From: Lacicoccus halitifaciens | GTDB lineage: Bacteria; Bacillota; Bacilli; Staphylococcales; Salinicoccaceae | Direction: 5' to 3' | Length of the DNA: 64,000 bases | Assembly: GCF_040544485.1 (NCBI RefSeq) | Contig: NZ_JBDZDV010000004.1 | Location: forward strand, 1-64,000 | In this document: in pieces, positions 16,341 to 24,677 of the stretch | Layout of the letters: each line of letters opens with the position of its first letter | How positions within the stretch are numbered: the stretch's first letter is position 1 | The notes under the pieces: generated by a model | What the model saw: the letters and a program-made list of their open reading frames with translations, nothing else | What the model was told of the DNA's origin: nothing | The model's database searches: none | Translations under genes and position numbers: made by a program

Positions 16341-17057
16341 ATGCAGAACTTAGAAGGTAAAAACGCAATCATCACGGGGGGCAGCCGCGGCATCGGCTTC
16401 CATACCGCATTGAACCTCGCAAAAGAAGGGGTCAACGTCGCCATCATGGGGCGTGACGAAAAAGCACTGGAAGAAGCGAAATCAGAAATCGCCAAAACAG
16501 GCGTGGAAGTCATCGCTATTAGTGCGGACGTCTCCGATGAAGGCGGCGTACAGTCAGCCGTCAAAGAAGTGAGGGAGAAGTTCGATGCCATCGATATTCT
16601 GATCAACAATGCCGGCATGATGGGCAGTGGGCCTTTCCTTGAATCGAAGACGGAAGATTTCGAGAAGATGATGCAGGTGAACGTCTTCGGCATGTACCAT
16701 ATGCTGCAGGCCGTGCTGCCGGGCATGGTGGAGCAGAAGAGCGGCGACGTCGTCAATGTCGCTTCCGTATCGGGGCTCCGTTCCGGGCCGGGCGGGTCAC
16801 TTTATTCCGCGACGAAGTTTGCCGTCGTCGGCATGACCGAGGGGCTGCTGAAAGAGATGCGCCCGCACAACATCCGGGTGTCCTACCTGACGCCTTCTGC
16901 GGTCAACACATCGCTGATCGGCAACACGAAGTTGCAGGAAGAGACCATGACCCAGCCTGAAGACATCGCGGACATCATCGTCAACAACTTGAAGATCCAC
17001 CCGCGCACACTCGTTAAAAACACAGAAATGTGGGCAACGAACCCGCTGGAAAAATAA
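16341..17057 (+). CDS. Short-chain dehydrogenase/reductase (FabG-like)
   Basis: A 238-residue classical SDR. The cofactor motif TGGSRGIGFHTA sits near residues 13-24, NNAG near 89, the catalytic serine in VNVASVSGLRS, and YSATK as the YxxxK pair near 155. It should be an NAD(P)H-dependent oxidoreductase; substrate unknown. The start ATG 16341 has GGAGTG upstream; an upstream in-frame ATG at 16284 would add 19 unrelated residues. A similar paralog lies at 53005-53721, and both begin MQN-EGK. It is divergent from kyn and followed 18 bp later by a hemerythrin-like gene, so the two may be cotranscribed. Confidence 0.88.
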   Translation: MQNLEGKNAIITGGSRGIGFHTALNLAKEGVNVAIMGRDEKALEEAKSEIAKTGVEVIAISADVSDEGGVQSAVKEVREKFDAIDILINNAGMMGSGPFLESKTEDFEKMMQVNVFGMYHMLQAVLPGMVEQKSGDVVNVASVSGLRSGPGGSLYSATKFAVVGMTEGLLKEMRPHNIRVSYLTPSAVNTSLIGNTKLQEETMTQPEDIADIIVNNLKIHPRTLVKNTEMWATNPLEK

Positions 17058-17075
17058 AAGATTGGAGTGTTTGAG

Positions 17076-17501
17076 ATGGTAGGACCGGCTTTGAGGAAGT
17101 TCGATTCACATAAAGCGATCCATGACGCCGGGCTCGGCGGCGCAAAAGAAAGGATCGAAGGCATGAGGGAGCTTTTGGAGAAGAAGGAGTATGATCATCT
17201 GGCCGAAGAAATCGAATCCTTCATCGAATTTGTGGAGGGCAAGATCATCGTCCATGCAGATACTGAAGAAGAGGATGAGGGGCTGTACACCATTGCGGTG
17301 AAGAATGATCCCGGCCTGCATGATAAAGTCCAGCATCTGATCCGCGATCATGACCTGATGCGGGTCATCGCCGGTAAGATGAAGGATGAACTGGGCAGGG
17401 AGAAGCCCGATTACCGGCAGTTGATCGATTTTGCAAATTCAGTCATCATAATCAATGAAATCCATTCCCGGGACGAGGAAGAAGCACTGCTTGAAAAATG
17501 A
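17076..17501 (+). CDS. Hemerythrin-like HHE-domain protein
   Basis: A 141-residue mostly helical protein. Histidine and acidic residues are spaced as in hemerythrin-type cation-binding bundles: DSHKAIHDAG near 10-19, VHADTEEED near 59-67, LIRDHDLM near 91-98 and IHSRDEEEAL near the C-terminus. Such proteins bind a di-iron centre and sense or handle oxygen, nitric oxide or peroxide. The assignment rests on motif spacing, so a non-metal four-helix protein is possible. ATG 17076 has GGAG 8 bp upstream. It follows the SDR gene closely. Confidence 0.6.
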   Translation: MVGPALRKFDSHKAIHDAGLGGAKERIEGMRELLEKKEYDHLAEEIESFIEFVEGKIIVHADTEEEDEGLYTIAVKNDPGLHDKVQHLIRDHDLMRVIAGKMKDELGREKPDYRQLIDFANSVIIINEIHSRDEEEALLEK

Positions 17502-17592
17502 TTGACCAAAGCACGCCGGTGAGGCGTGTTTTCTTATTTTTGTTTAATGTGTGACAATCTGGGAATACGAGAGTAAAAAGGGAGTGGGAGAT

Positions 17593-19146
17593 TTGAATGG
17601 AAAAGAAAACCGATGGAAATTGGTGGAGAAACGCATATTAATTCCTTCTGTAATCATTATCATACTCATCAGCATCCCCTTTGGACTGTACGAGTCGGAA
17701 TCACTCGAATTGCTGAACAGCATATTCGATGCGATCGTCACGAACTTCGGCTGGGGATACATATGGTATGCAAACATCCTGGTGTTCATCGGACTCTATC
17801 TGGCTTTCTCGAAATACGGGAAAGTCGTGCTCGGTGACCCTGCGGAAAAGCCGGATTTCACACTGTTCCAGTATTCAGCTTTACTTATTGCGATGGGGCT
17901 CGGCTCCACGATCATGAGGACGGGGATGATCCAGTGGGCGGATATCGCCAACAATCCGCCTGTCGGCATTGAAGCGGGTTCTCCGGAATCGATGTTATGG
18001 GGCAACTCCTACGGGATGTTCATATGGAGCCTCCAGACTTTCTCCGTCTTCGTCATGGCCGCTCCGGCGATCGCTTATATCGTCCATGTTAAAAAGCGGC
18101 CGATGATGCGCATTTCCGAAGCGACGAGAATTTTATTCGGGGATAAGTTCACCGACGGCCTCGGCGGCACCCTGCTCGATATTCTATTCCTTGTGAGCAT
18201 ACTTTCCGGTGCTGCGGTCACTCTCGGGCTCGGAACACCGATCATCACGACGAACCTTGCTGCACTCCTGGATACGGAAGTGACATTCACCATGACGATG
18301 ATCGTCACGATCATCTGGGTCTTCCTGTTTTCAATCAGTGCATACGTCGGGATCGAGAAAGGCATCAAGCGGCTGAGTATCGCCAACATCTACCTGGCAG
18401 CGGCACTCGCCCTATTCATACTGATCGTCGGACCCGGGATATTCATCATGGACTTCTTCACGGAAACCGTCGGGCATGTGCTCAGAAACTATTTGACGTT
18501 CTCATTCTTTACAGAAGCCACCGCAATCGAACAGACATCGTTCATCAAAAACCATCTGGTGTTCTGGTTTGCCTACAACGCCACATGGGCGATGCTGCAC
18601 AGCGTCTTTGCGGCAAGGATTTCAAGAGGACGCACGGTGAAGGAAATGATTTTGACCTATATGGTGGCACCGACCGCACTCTCATGGGTGGCAACCGGCA
18701 TCCTCGGCGGAATCGGCGTCCATGGTCAGCTGACCGGAAACATCGATGTGCTTTCGCTCGCGGATGAAAATGATCCGACTTCAATCATACCGGTCATCCT
18801 TGAAACGCTGCCGCTGTCGACGATCATCATGGTGCTCTTCATCATCATCGCGACGATCTTCCTGATCACCACGCTTGATTCGACGACGTTCACCATTGCC
18901 GCCTACACAAGTAAGGAGAATATGAGTAAGCAGGACCCGTCGAAATTCGTCCGCATACTGGTGGCCGTCATCATTACGGCACTCGCACTTGTGCTGATGC
19001 AGATCGGCGGACTCGCACCGCTCGAAGTGATTTCCGGCATGATGGGCATACCGATCATTGCGATCCAGTTCATCCTCGTCTATGCCGCCATCAGAATGAT
19101 GGACAGGGACAAAGCCTGGAAATACAACATCAGGAAAGACGACTAG
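17593..19146 (+). CDS. Divergent BCCT-family transporter
   Basis: A membrane carrier of about 517 residues with roughly 12 hydrophobic segments. BCCT carriers move betaine, choline, carnitine or similar osmolytes. Family traits: FWFAYNATWAMLHSVFAARISRGRTVKEMI and the segment ending NNPP. However the hallmark GxGxGxMFWGxxEP region reads MGLGSTIMRTGMIQWADIAN, so the substrate/Na+ site has changed. Start is probably TTG 17593 with GGAG 9 bp upstream; an ATG at 17597 is out of frame. It stands alone and ends in a strong terminator. The substrate may not be a betaine. Confidence 0.75.
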   Translation: MNGKENRWKLVEKRILIPSVIIIILISIPFGLYESESLELLNSIFDAIVTNFGWGYIWYANILVFIGLYLAFSKYGKVVLGDPAEKPDFTLFQYSALLIAMGLGSTIMRTGMIQWADIANNPPVGIEAGSPESMLWGNSYGMFIWSLQTFSVFVMAAPAIAYIVHVKKRPMMRISEATRILFGDKFTDGLGGTLLDILFLVSILSGAAVTLGLGTPIITTNLAALLDTEVTFTMTMIVTIIWVFLFSISAYVGIEKGIKRLSIANIYLAAALALFILIVGPGIFIMDFFTETVGHVLRNYLTFSFFTEATAIEQTSFIKNHLVFWFAYNATWAMLHSVFAARISRGRTVKEMILTYMVAPTALSWVATGILGGIGVHGQLTGNIDVLSLADENDPTSIIPVILETLPLSTIIMVLFIIIATIFLITTLDSTTFTIAAYTSKENMSKQDPSKFVRILVAVIITALALVLMQIGGLAPLEVISGMMGIPIIAIQFILVYAAIRMMDRDKAWKYNIRKDD

Positions 19147-19159
19147 AATAAAATTCAGG

Positions 19160-19196
19160 GCCGCTGCAGACTGTTGATCTGCAGCGGCTTTTTTGT
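19160..19196 (+). terminator. Terminator of the divergent BCCT gene
   Basis: GCCGCTGCAGA and TCTGCAGCGGC form a near-perfect stem followed by TTTTTT. Confidence 0.92.
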
Positions 19197-19209
19197 GTTG
19201 TCAGCTTGT

Positions 19210-19616
19210 TTCGTAACCCTTTGTTGGTTTCGAGGTCAAGGTTGCGGATCGGCACCCCTTTTTCGTAACCCTCCGCCGCTTTCTGAGTCAACGTTGCGAA
19301 TCCACACCCCAGTTTCGTAACCTTCTGTCAATTTCCGGGTCAACGTTGCGAATCCACACCCCAGTTTCGTAACCTCCTGTCAGTTTCCGGGTCAACGTTG
19401 CGAATCCACACCCCACTTTCGTAACCTCCTGTCAGTTTCCGGGTCAACGTTGTGGATTCAACCTTCTTTTTCGCAACCCTCTGTCGGTTTCCAGATCAAA
19501 GTTGCGAATCCACACCCCAGTTTCGTAACCTCCTGTCAATTTCCGGGTCAAGGTTGCGGATCCGCGCCCCTTTTTCGTAACCTTCGCCGATTTCAACACT
19601 CAACGTTGCCGACGCG
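19210..19616. repeat. Array A: eight tandem 52-bp units with inverted halves
   Basis: The motif TTCGTAAC (once TTCGCAAC) begins at 19210, 19262, 19314, 19366, 19418, 19470, 19522 and 19574: an exact 52-bp period with no slippage. In most units a near reverse complement, GTTGCGAA or GTTGCGGA, begins 31 bp after it, then CACACCCC or similar leads into the next unit. Each half can therefore pair with the half before or after it. The central units are almost identical; the outer ones have diverged. No start, stop or reading frame is conserved. It lies between the BCCT terminator and the mnt promoter. Function unknown. Confidence 0.9.
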
Positions 19617-19650
19617 CTCTCTCCTCTTCCTCCTCCCTCCATGTTTTCAG

Positions 19651-19681
19651 TTGACCCGTCCGTGAGTTTAGGGTATCCTAA
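19651..19681 (+). promoter_or_regulatory. mnt operon promoter and MntR-type operator
   Basis: -35 TTGACC (19651-19656), 17-bp spacer, -10 TATCCT (19674-19679). The palindrome TTAGG-GTAT-CCTAA (19668-19681) covers the -10 and resembles DtxR/MntR-family operators. The regulator encoded at the end of the same operon probably binds here when manganese is plentiful. Confidence 0.75.
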
Positions 19682-19725
19682 CTTATAAATTAGATAACCC
19701 ATATTTAATGGAGGGAGGTTTCCTT

Positions 19726-20649
19726 ATGAGAGGGATTTTTTTATTGCTTACAGGTTTGACAATACTGCTCACCGCATGCGGCAGCACAAGCGGTAGTGCC
19801 TCGGACGACGGCAGGCCGCAGTTTGCAGTCACCACGACATTTTTGTATGACATGGTTTCGGTGCTGGAGGAGGATGTTGATCATTTCAACGTCGAACTGA
19901 TCATCCCCGCCGGGGAGGATCCCCACGTATACCAGCCGAAGGCAAGTGATCTGATCAAGATCAACGAATCGGATTTCATCATGTACCAGGGGCTCAACTT
20001 CGAGGGGCGGATGATTGACCTGCTCGAGACGGGCATTCCCATTGCCGATGATCTGGACACTTCATCACTTGAAACGATGGAAGAGGAAGGGGAGGTCGAA
20101 GTGGATCCCCATTTCTGGTTCAACATCGGCCTCTATAAAGAGGCGATGACCAATGTAATGAATGTCCTGATCGAGAAGAACCCGGGTGATGAAGCGCAGT
20201 ACCGGGAGAATCTCGAAGATTACTTTGAGGAACTTGATGACCTCGATAATTATGTCGAAGACCGCATTGAGGAAATCCCCGAAGAATCGCGCATCCTGAT
20301 CACGCCGCATGATGCATTCGGCTACCTCGCCGCAAGCTATGACATAGAAGTGCATGCGCCGCAGGGGTTCTCGACCGATTCGGAAGTGTCCAACAACCAG
20401 ATCCAGCAGACGGCGAACCTGATCCTGGAAAATGACATCAATGCCATATTCCTCGAATCGACCACCAACCCAGACCGCATGACCCGCCTGCAGGAAATCG
20501 TCACTTCGGCCGGTGGTGAAGTCGAAGTGATCAGCGGGGACGATGAAGCGCTCCTGTCCGATTCACTCGCCCCTGCCGGGTCGCCGGGTGACACATATAT
20601 CAGCATGTATAAACACAACATCGATACGATCGTCGATAATCTGAAATAG
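19726..20649 (+). CDS. mntA: Manganese/zinc ABC transporter substrate-binding lipoprotein
   Basis: A 307-residue cluster A-I metal-binding protein. A lipoprotein signal ends with the lipobox LTAC at about residues 15-18, so it is anchored outside the membrane by that cysteine. Metal ligands expected for the family are visible: H in EDPHVYQPK, H in VDPHFWFN, an acidic residue in STDSEVSN, and D in LLSDSLAP. There is no His-rich loop, which favours manganese over zinc. ATG 19726 has GGAGGGAGG upstream. It is the first gene of the five-gene operon, and the 11-bp gap to the ATPase supports cotranscription. Confidence 0.9.
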   Translation: MRGIFLLLTGLTILLTACGSTSGSASDDGRPQFAVTTTFLYDMVSVLEEDVDHFNVELIIPAGEDPHVYQPKASDLIKINESDFIMYQGLNFEGRMIDLLETGIPIADDLDTSSLETMEEEGEVEVDPHFWFNIGLYKEAMTNVMNVLIEKNPGDEAQYRENLEDYFEELDDLDNYVEDRIEEIPEESRILITPHDAFGYLAASYDIEVHAPQGFSTDSEVSNNQIQQTANLILENDINAIFLESTTNPDRMTRLQEIVTSAGGEVEVISGDDEALLSDSLAPAGSPGDTYISMYKHNIDTIVDNLK

Positions 20650-20660
20650 GGAGTTATTAT

Positions 20661-21383
20661 ATGGATAAGGATATTATTAAAGTGAATGACCTCATCGTCG
20701 CATATGATGACGAACCTGCCATATGGCACTTGAACATGGCTTTAAAGGAAAACAGCATCACTGCGATCGTCGGACCGAACGGTGCCGGCAAATCGACGCT
20801 GATCAAATCGATCATGCAGTTGATCAAACCGGTATCCGGGGAAGTCTGGATCAATGGTTCAAAAAGCAGGAAGGCGCTTAAGGAAATTGCATATGTGCCC
20901 CAGAAAGGCGAAGTCAACTGGGATTTCCCGACGACCGTGCTCGATGTCGTCATGATGGGAAGGTACGTGCACAAAGGCTGGCTGAAACGGCCGAATAAAA
21001 AAGACCGTGAGATTGCGATGTCCGCCCTCAGGGTGATGAAGATGGAAGCATTCAGAAACCGCCAGATCAGTGAACTGTCGGGCGGACAGCGCCAGCGCGT
21101 CTTCCTCGCCCGTGCGATCTGCCAGAATGCCGGAATCTATATCATGGATGAGCCGCTCCAGGGCATCGACATCACCACCGAAAAATTGATCATCAAAACG
21201 ATCAAGTCGCTGCAGCAGGAAGGCAAGACATTCCTGATTGTGCACCACAACCTCGACACCGTCGAAGAGTACTTCGACCATGCCGTGATCATGAACAAGT
21301 CCGTCATCGCCGCCGGTGACATACAGGATGTGTGGACAAAGGAAAACATCGATAAAGCCTATATGGAAATGGGTGCGGGCTGA
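20661..21383 (+). CDS. mntB: Manganese ABC transporter ATP-binding protein
   Basis: A 240-residue ABC ATPase that powers metal import. Walker A is GPNGAGKST (about residues 39-47), signature LSGGQRQRV, Walker B IYIMDEPL followed by QGIDITTE, and the switch histidine in IVHHNLD. Closest in type to the MntB/ZnuC/TroB group. The stop shares a base with the first permease start (21383), showing translational coupling. Symbols here follow Bacillus subtilis mntABCD order; staphylococcal naming differs. Confidence 0.93.
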   Translation: MDKDIIKVNDLIVAYDDEPAIWHLNMALKENSITAIVGPNGAGKSTLIKSIMQLIKPVSGEVWINGSKSRKALKEIAYVPQKGEVNWDFPTTVLDVVMMGRYVHKGWLKRPNKKDREIAMSALRVMKMEAFRNRQISELSGGQRQRVFLARAICQNAGIYIMDEPLQGIDITTEKLIIKTIKSLQQEGKTFLIVHHNLDTVEEYFDHAVIMNKSVIAAGDIQDVWTKENIDKAYMEMGAG

Positions 21384-22252
21384 TGGAACTGCTGTCGAGT
21401 TATACATTCCTGATCGTGGCGATCGGGACGACGATACTGTCCTTTGCCGCGGGAGTGATCGGCACCGTCAGTGTCATCAAGGGGCAGAGCCTGATCGGCG
21501 ATGCGATCGGGCATGCCACATTCCCCGGCGTCATCCTTGCATTCATGCTTGTCGGTGTCACGGATACGTTACCGCTCACCATAGGTGCAATCATTTTCGG
21601 CGTCATTGCTTTCTTCTTCATACAGTTGATCACAAACCATTCGAAAGTGACGCTCGACGGGGCGCTCGCCCTGATATTGTCATCATTTTTCGGTTTCGGC
21701 ATGGCGCTGAAAAGCTATGTCCAAGGCAACCCCGGGTTCAGCAACACCCAGGGCATCGATGATTACATCTTCGGCCAGGCCGCCTATATGCTGAGGCTCG
21801 ATGTCTGGCTGATCATCATCGCATCGGTTGCGAGCCTGCTCCTGTTCATGATCTTCTATCAGCAGATCAGGATATACACGTTCGACCCCGTCTACAGCTC
21901 GACGATCGGCATCAACCCGGCACTCGTCAACGTGCTTGTGCTGTCGATGACCATACTGCTGATCGCTGTCGGCCTGAAGGCGGTCGGTGCAATATTGATC
22001 GTCAACCTGCTGATCGCCCCCGGTGTGATCGGACTCTTATGGTCGGACCGCTTCAATATCGTCCTGCTGATTGCCGGATTATCCGGTGCGGTCTCCGCAT
22101 TCATCGGCACATATATCAGCACGGCCTACGCCGGTTTCGCAACCGGCCCGTCGATCATTCTGGTGATGAGCGTCCTCGTCTTCATTTCCATGATGTTTGG
22201 AAAAAGAGGCCTTGTCACAAGGAAATTCAATTTGCGGGGTGATGCTACATGA
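21383..22252 (+). CDS. mntC: Manganese ABC transporter permease (first)
   Basis: A 289-residue integral membrane subunit of the ZnuB/TroC type with about eight to nine hydrophobic segments. Typical family motifs are GQSLIGDAIGHATFPGV near residues 33-49 (ATPase-coupling and early transmembrane region) and LKAVGAILIVNLLIAPGV near 195-212. It pairs with the second permease to form the channel. It starts within the last base of the ATPase gene and its end overlaps the second permease by 4 bp. Confidence 0.92.
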   Translation: MELLSSYTFLIVAIGTTILSFAAGVIGTVSVIKGQSLIGDAIGHATFPGVILAFMLVGVTDTLPLTIGAIIFGVIAFFFIQLITNHSKVTLDGALALILSSFFGFGMALKSYVQGNPGFSNTQGIDDYIFGQAAYMLRLDVWLIIIASVASLLLFMIFYQQIRIYTFDPVYSSTIGINPALVNVLVLSMTILLIAVGLKAVGAILIVNLLIAPGVIGLLWSDRFNIVLLIAGLSGAVSAFIGTYISTAYAGFATGPSIILVMSVLVFISMMFGKRGLVTRKFNLRGDAT

Positions 22253-23343
22253 TCGAAGTTCTGATAGTACTGATCATCGCATCGCTCGCCACAAGCATCC
22301 TCGGCGTCTTCTTGGTTTTAAGGAATCAGGCCATGACGACGGATGCGATCAGCCATACGATACTGCTCGGCATCGTGCTCGCATTCTTCATCACACAGGA
22401 TATACGTTCACCGCTTTTGATCATCGGTGCCGCACTTGTCGGGGTGCTCACCGTCTACCTGATACAGCTGATCAACCAGACGGACCTGATAAAAAATGAT
22501 GCCTCGATCGGCATCGTCTTCACCGCACTTTTCGCCCTCGCGGTCATCCTGATCTCGAGATATGCCGACCATGTCCATCTGGACATCGATGTCGTCATTG
22601 CCGGCGAGGTTTTATTCGCCCCGCTGAACCGGATAGAAGTGTTCGGCTTCAGCATCCCGAGGGCGCTCTGGCAGCTCGGCATACTGCTGATCGTGAACGG
22701 CGCCTTTGTGGCATTGTTCTACAAGGAACTGAAGGTCTCTTCATTCGACCCGAAATTCGCCTACGTCATCGGTTTCAGCACGACGCTCATCTACTATATG
22801 CTGATGACGCTCGTATCCATCACCGCGGTTGCCGCATTCGATGCCGTCGGTGCGATACTCGTCATCAACTTCTTTGTGGCACCGGTGCTGACGGCCTATC
22901 TGATCGTGAAACGGCTGGACCATCTGATTTATCTGACCGCCCTGTTCGCCGTGCTGAACAGCACGCTCGGCTATCTGATCGGGTACAACCTTGATCTCTC
23001 CATGTCGGGTGCGACCGCGTCAGTCGCCTTCATCATCTTCACGATCGTGTTTTTATTCAAACCGGACGGCTACATCGTCCTGAAAATAAAGAAACGCAGG
23101 CAGAGGAAGGAATTCATGCATGCGATGATTCTGATGCTGATGAATGAAGACGAACACGAAACAGTCACCCCGGGGGAGATTTCCAGACATTTCAGCCTCA
23201 CGGAACCGGAGACTAAAAAGCAGCTGGAAACACTCGAAGTGGAAGGTTACGTCACAAGGGCGGAAGACCGCTACAGACTGACCGTCAGGGGGGAGGAGTT
23301 CACGCACTACTCCCGCATAAAATATGGTTTGAAAGCTCATTAG
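22249..23343 (+). CDS. mntD: Manganese ABC transporter permease with C-terminal winged-helix extension
   Basis: A 364-residue protein. Residues 1-280 are a second ZnuB/TroC-type permease (LRNQAMTTDAISHTILLG near 24-41, FDAVGAILVINFFVAPV near 197-213). After a basic linker (KIKKRRQRKEF), residues about 290-364 look like a cytoplasmic winged helix: GEISRHFSLTEPETKKQLETL is helix-turn-helix-like and YVTRAEDRYRLTVRG is wing-like. Such tails are known on some metal permeases (Bacillus MntC, TroC type). It may sense metal or contact the ATPase; binding DNA from the membrane seems less likely. Confidence 0.88.
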   Translation: MIEVLIVLIIASLATSILGVFLVLRNQAMTTDAISHTILLGIVLAFFITQDIRSPLLIIGAALVGVLTVYLIQLINQTDLIKNDASIGIVFTALFALAVILISRYADHVHLDIDVVIAGEVLFAPLNRIEVFGFSIPRALWQLGILLIVNGAFVALFYKELKVSSFDPKFAYVIGFSTTLIYYMLMTLVSITAVAAFDAVGAILVINFFVAPVLTAYLIVKRLDHLIYLTALFAVLNSTLGYLIGYNLDLSMSGATASVAFIIFTIVFLFKPDGYIVLKIKKRRQRKEFMHAMILMLMNEDEHETVTPGEISRHFSLTEPETKKQLETLEVEGYVTRAEDRYRLTVRGEEFTHYSRIKYGLKAH

Positions 23344-23393
23344 TTTTAGCGGTAAGATGATAAAGAGAGTGTTGTACAGCGGAGGTGTACGCT

Positions 23394-24047
23394 TTGAGTC
23401 CTACAAAAGAAGATTATATCAAAATATTATTCGAGCTCGGCGGCCGTTTCATGCGCGTCCCGAATAAGGAAGTTGCAGGCCGCCTGCAGATATCCCCGCC
23501 CACCGTCACGGAAATGATGCACAGCCTCGTCAAAGTCGGCTGGGTGGATTATATGCCCTACAAAGGCAGCATTTTAACGGAGGAAGGCACGGAACGTGCC
23601 AAGCAGATCATCCGGAAACACCGGTTATGGGAAGTCTTCCTGTTCGAGAATCTCGGTTTCGGCATCCACGATGTCCACAGGGAAGCGGAACTGCTCGAAC
23701 ATTCCACAAGTGACGCAGTCGCCCGGAAACTGGAGGCGTACCTGGATTATCCGGAGTTCTGCCCGCACGGCGGTGCCATCCGGACCAGTCAGATGGATGT
23801 CCAGGAAGACCGGACCATCACCATCTCCGATGCCGAACCCGGCAGAAAGTTCATGATTTCAAGGATCGTCGATGATGAGAAGCTGGTGAACTATTTCAGG
23901 AACCAGCATTTGAACATCGGTGATGAAGTGATTGTCAAAGAGGTGGACGCGGACATCGACCTGATCACTCTCGTCATCGTGAAGAATGGGGATGAAATCC
24001 AGATCAGCATGACGCTCGGGAAGTACCTGTTCGTCGAATCCATATAA
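23394..24047 (+). CDS. mntR: DtxR/MntR-family metal-dependent regulator
   Basis: A 217-residue repressor in three parts: winged helix (residues 1-70, with KEDYIKILFELGGR and SPPTVTEMMHSL), dimerisation and metal-binding helices (REAELLEHSTSDAVARKLE, about 95-113, then CPHG), and a C-terminal FeoA/SH3-like domain (about 145-217). Where DtxR has its metal-ligand cysteine in C-x-x-E-H, this protein has E, which favours manganese over iron. Start TTG 23394 has GGAGG 7 bp upstream; a GTG at 23385 would overlap that site. It probably represses its own operon through the site at 19668. Confidence 0.88.
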   Translation: MSPTKEDYIKILFELGGRFMRVPNKEVAGRLQISPPTVTEMMHSLVKVGWVDYMPYKGSILTEEGTERAKQIIRKHRLWEVFLFENLGFGIHDVHREAELLEHSTSDAVARKLEAYLDYPEFCPHGGAIRTSQMDVQEDRTITISDAEPGRKFMISRIVDDEKLVNYFRNQHLNIGDEVIVKEVDADIDLITLVIVKNGDEIQISMTLGKYLFVESI

Positions 24048-24078
24048 AAAAAGAGGGAAGCATCCGCTTCCCTTTTTT
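24046..24078. terminator. Bidirectional terminator between mntR and dps
   Basis: GGGAAGC-ATC-CGCTTCCC stem flanked by AAAAAAA on the left and TTTTTT on the right, serving both convergent genes. Confidence 0.9.
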
Positions 24079-24089
24079 CGTGGAGATAT

Positions 24090-24557
24090 TTACTTTTTGA
24101 CTTCTTCACCCATATAAGCCTGAAGCATCCAGTTGTTCTTCTCGATGTCCTTGATATATCCGATGAACATATCGGCCGTTGCGTCATCGCCCACGTCTTC
24201 TGCTTCTTTCACACCGCTTTTCAGCTCTTCTTTGATCAGTTCATAATCGTCGATCAGCTGCTTGACCATGGCACCTTCGTCCAGGCCGTATTCCGCTTCG
24301 GCAATGCCTGCTTCTTCAAGCGCCTCCGCCAGTTTACCGATCGGCTGTCCGCCGATAGCAAGGATCCTCTCTGCAAGATCGTCCACAATGACTGCAGTCG
24401 ATTCATACAGTTCCTCGAACTTCGCATGCAGCGAGAAGAAATGTGCGCCTTTTACATACCAGTGGAAGTTATGGAGTTTGCCCCATAACACCGTGTGGTT
24501 CGCTAGCTGTCTGTTCAATGATTCGATCACTTTGTTCTTTTCAGTTACCTGTACCAT
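24090..24557 (-). CDS. dps: Dps-family ferroxidase / DNA-protecting protein
   Basis: A 155-residue ferritin-like protein that oxidises and stores iron with peroxide in a 12-subunit shell and can coat DNA. The Dps ferroxidase segment is clear: LHNFHWYVKGAHFFSLHAKF near residues 30-49, with the H, D/E ligands shared between subunits (FEELYE follows). The C-terminus ends soon after NWMLQAYMG. ATG 24557 has GGAAAGGTGA upstream. It converges with mntR. A PerR site was looked for upstream but only weak AT-rich matches are present. Confidence 0.93.
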   Translation of the reverse strand: MVQVTEKNKVIESLNRQLANHTVLWGKLHNFHWYVKGAHFFSLHAKFEELYESTAVIVDDLAERILAIGGQPIGKLAEALEEAGIAEAEYGLDEGAMVKQLIDDYELIKEELKSGVKEAEDVGDDATADMFIGYIKDIEKNNWMLQAYMGEEVKK

Positions 24558-24677
24558 GAAATCACCTTTCCTCAATGATAATTTATAGCGTACGGTTCAA
24601 TATCTATCTTTATCCATCGTAGCGTCACACTATTATTTTTCCCGGTAATCATGGGTTTAAACATAAAAGATCTTATA

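Noticed and set aside
24558..24650. PerR box upstream of dps
   Set aside because: AT-rich stretch around CTATAAATTATCATT has too many mismatches to the PerR consensus to be claimed.
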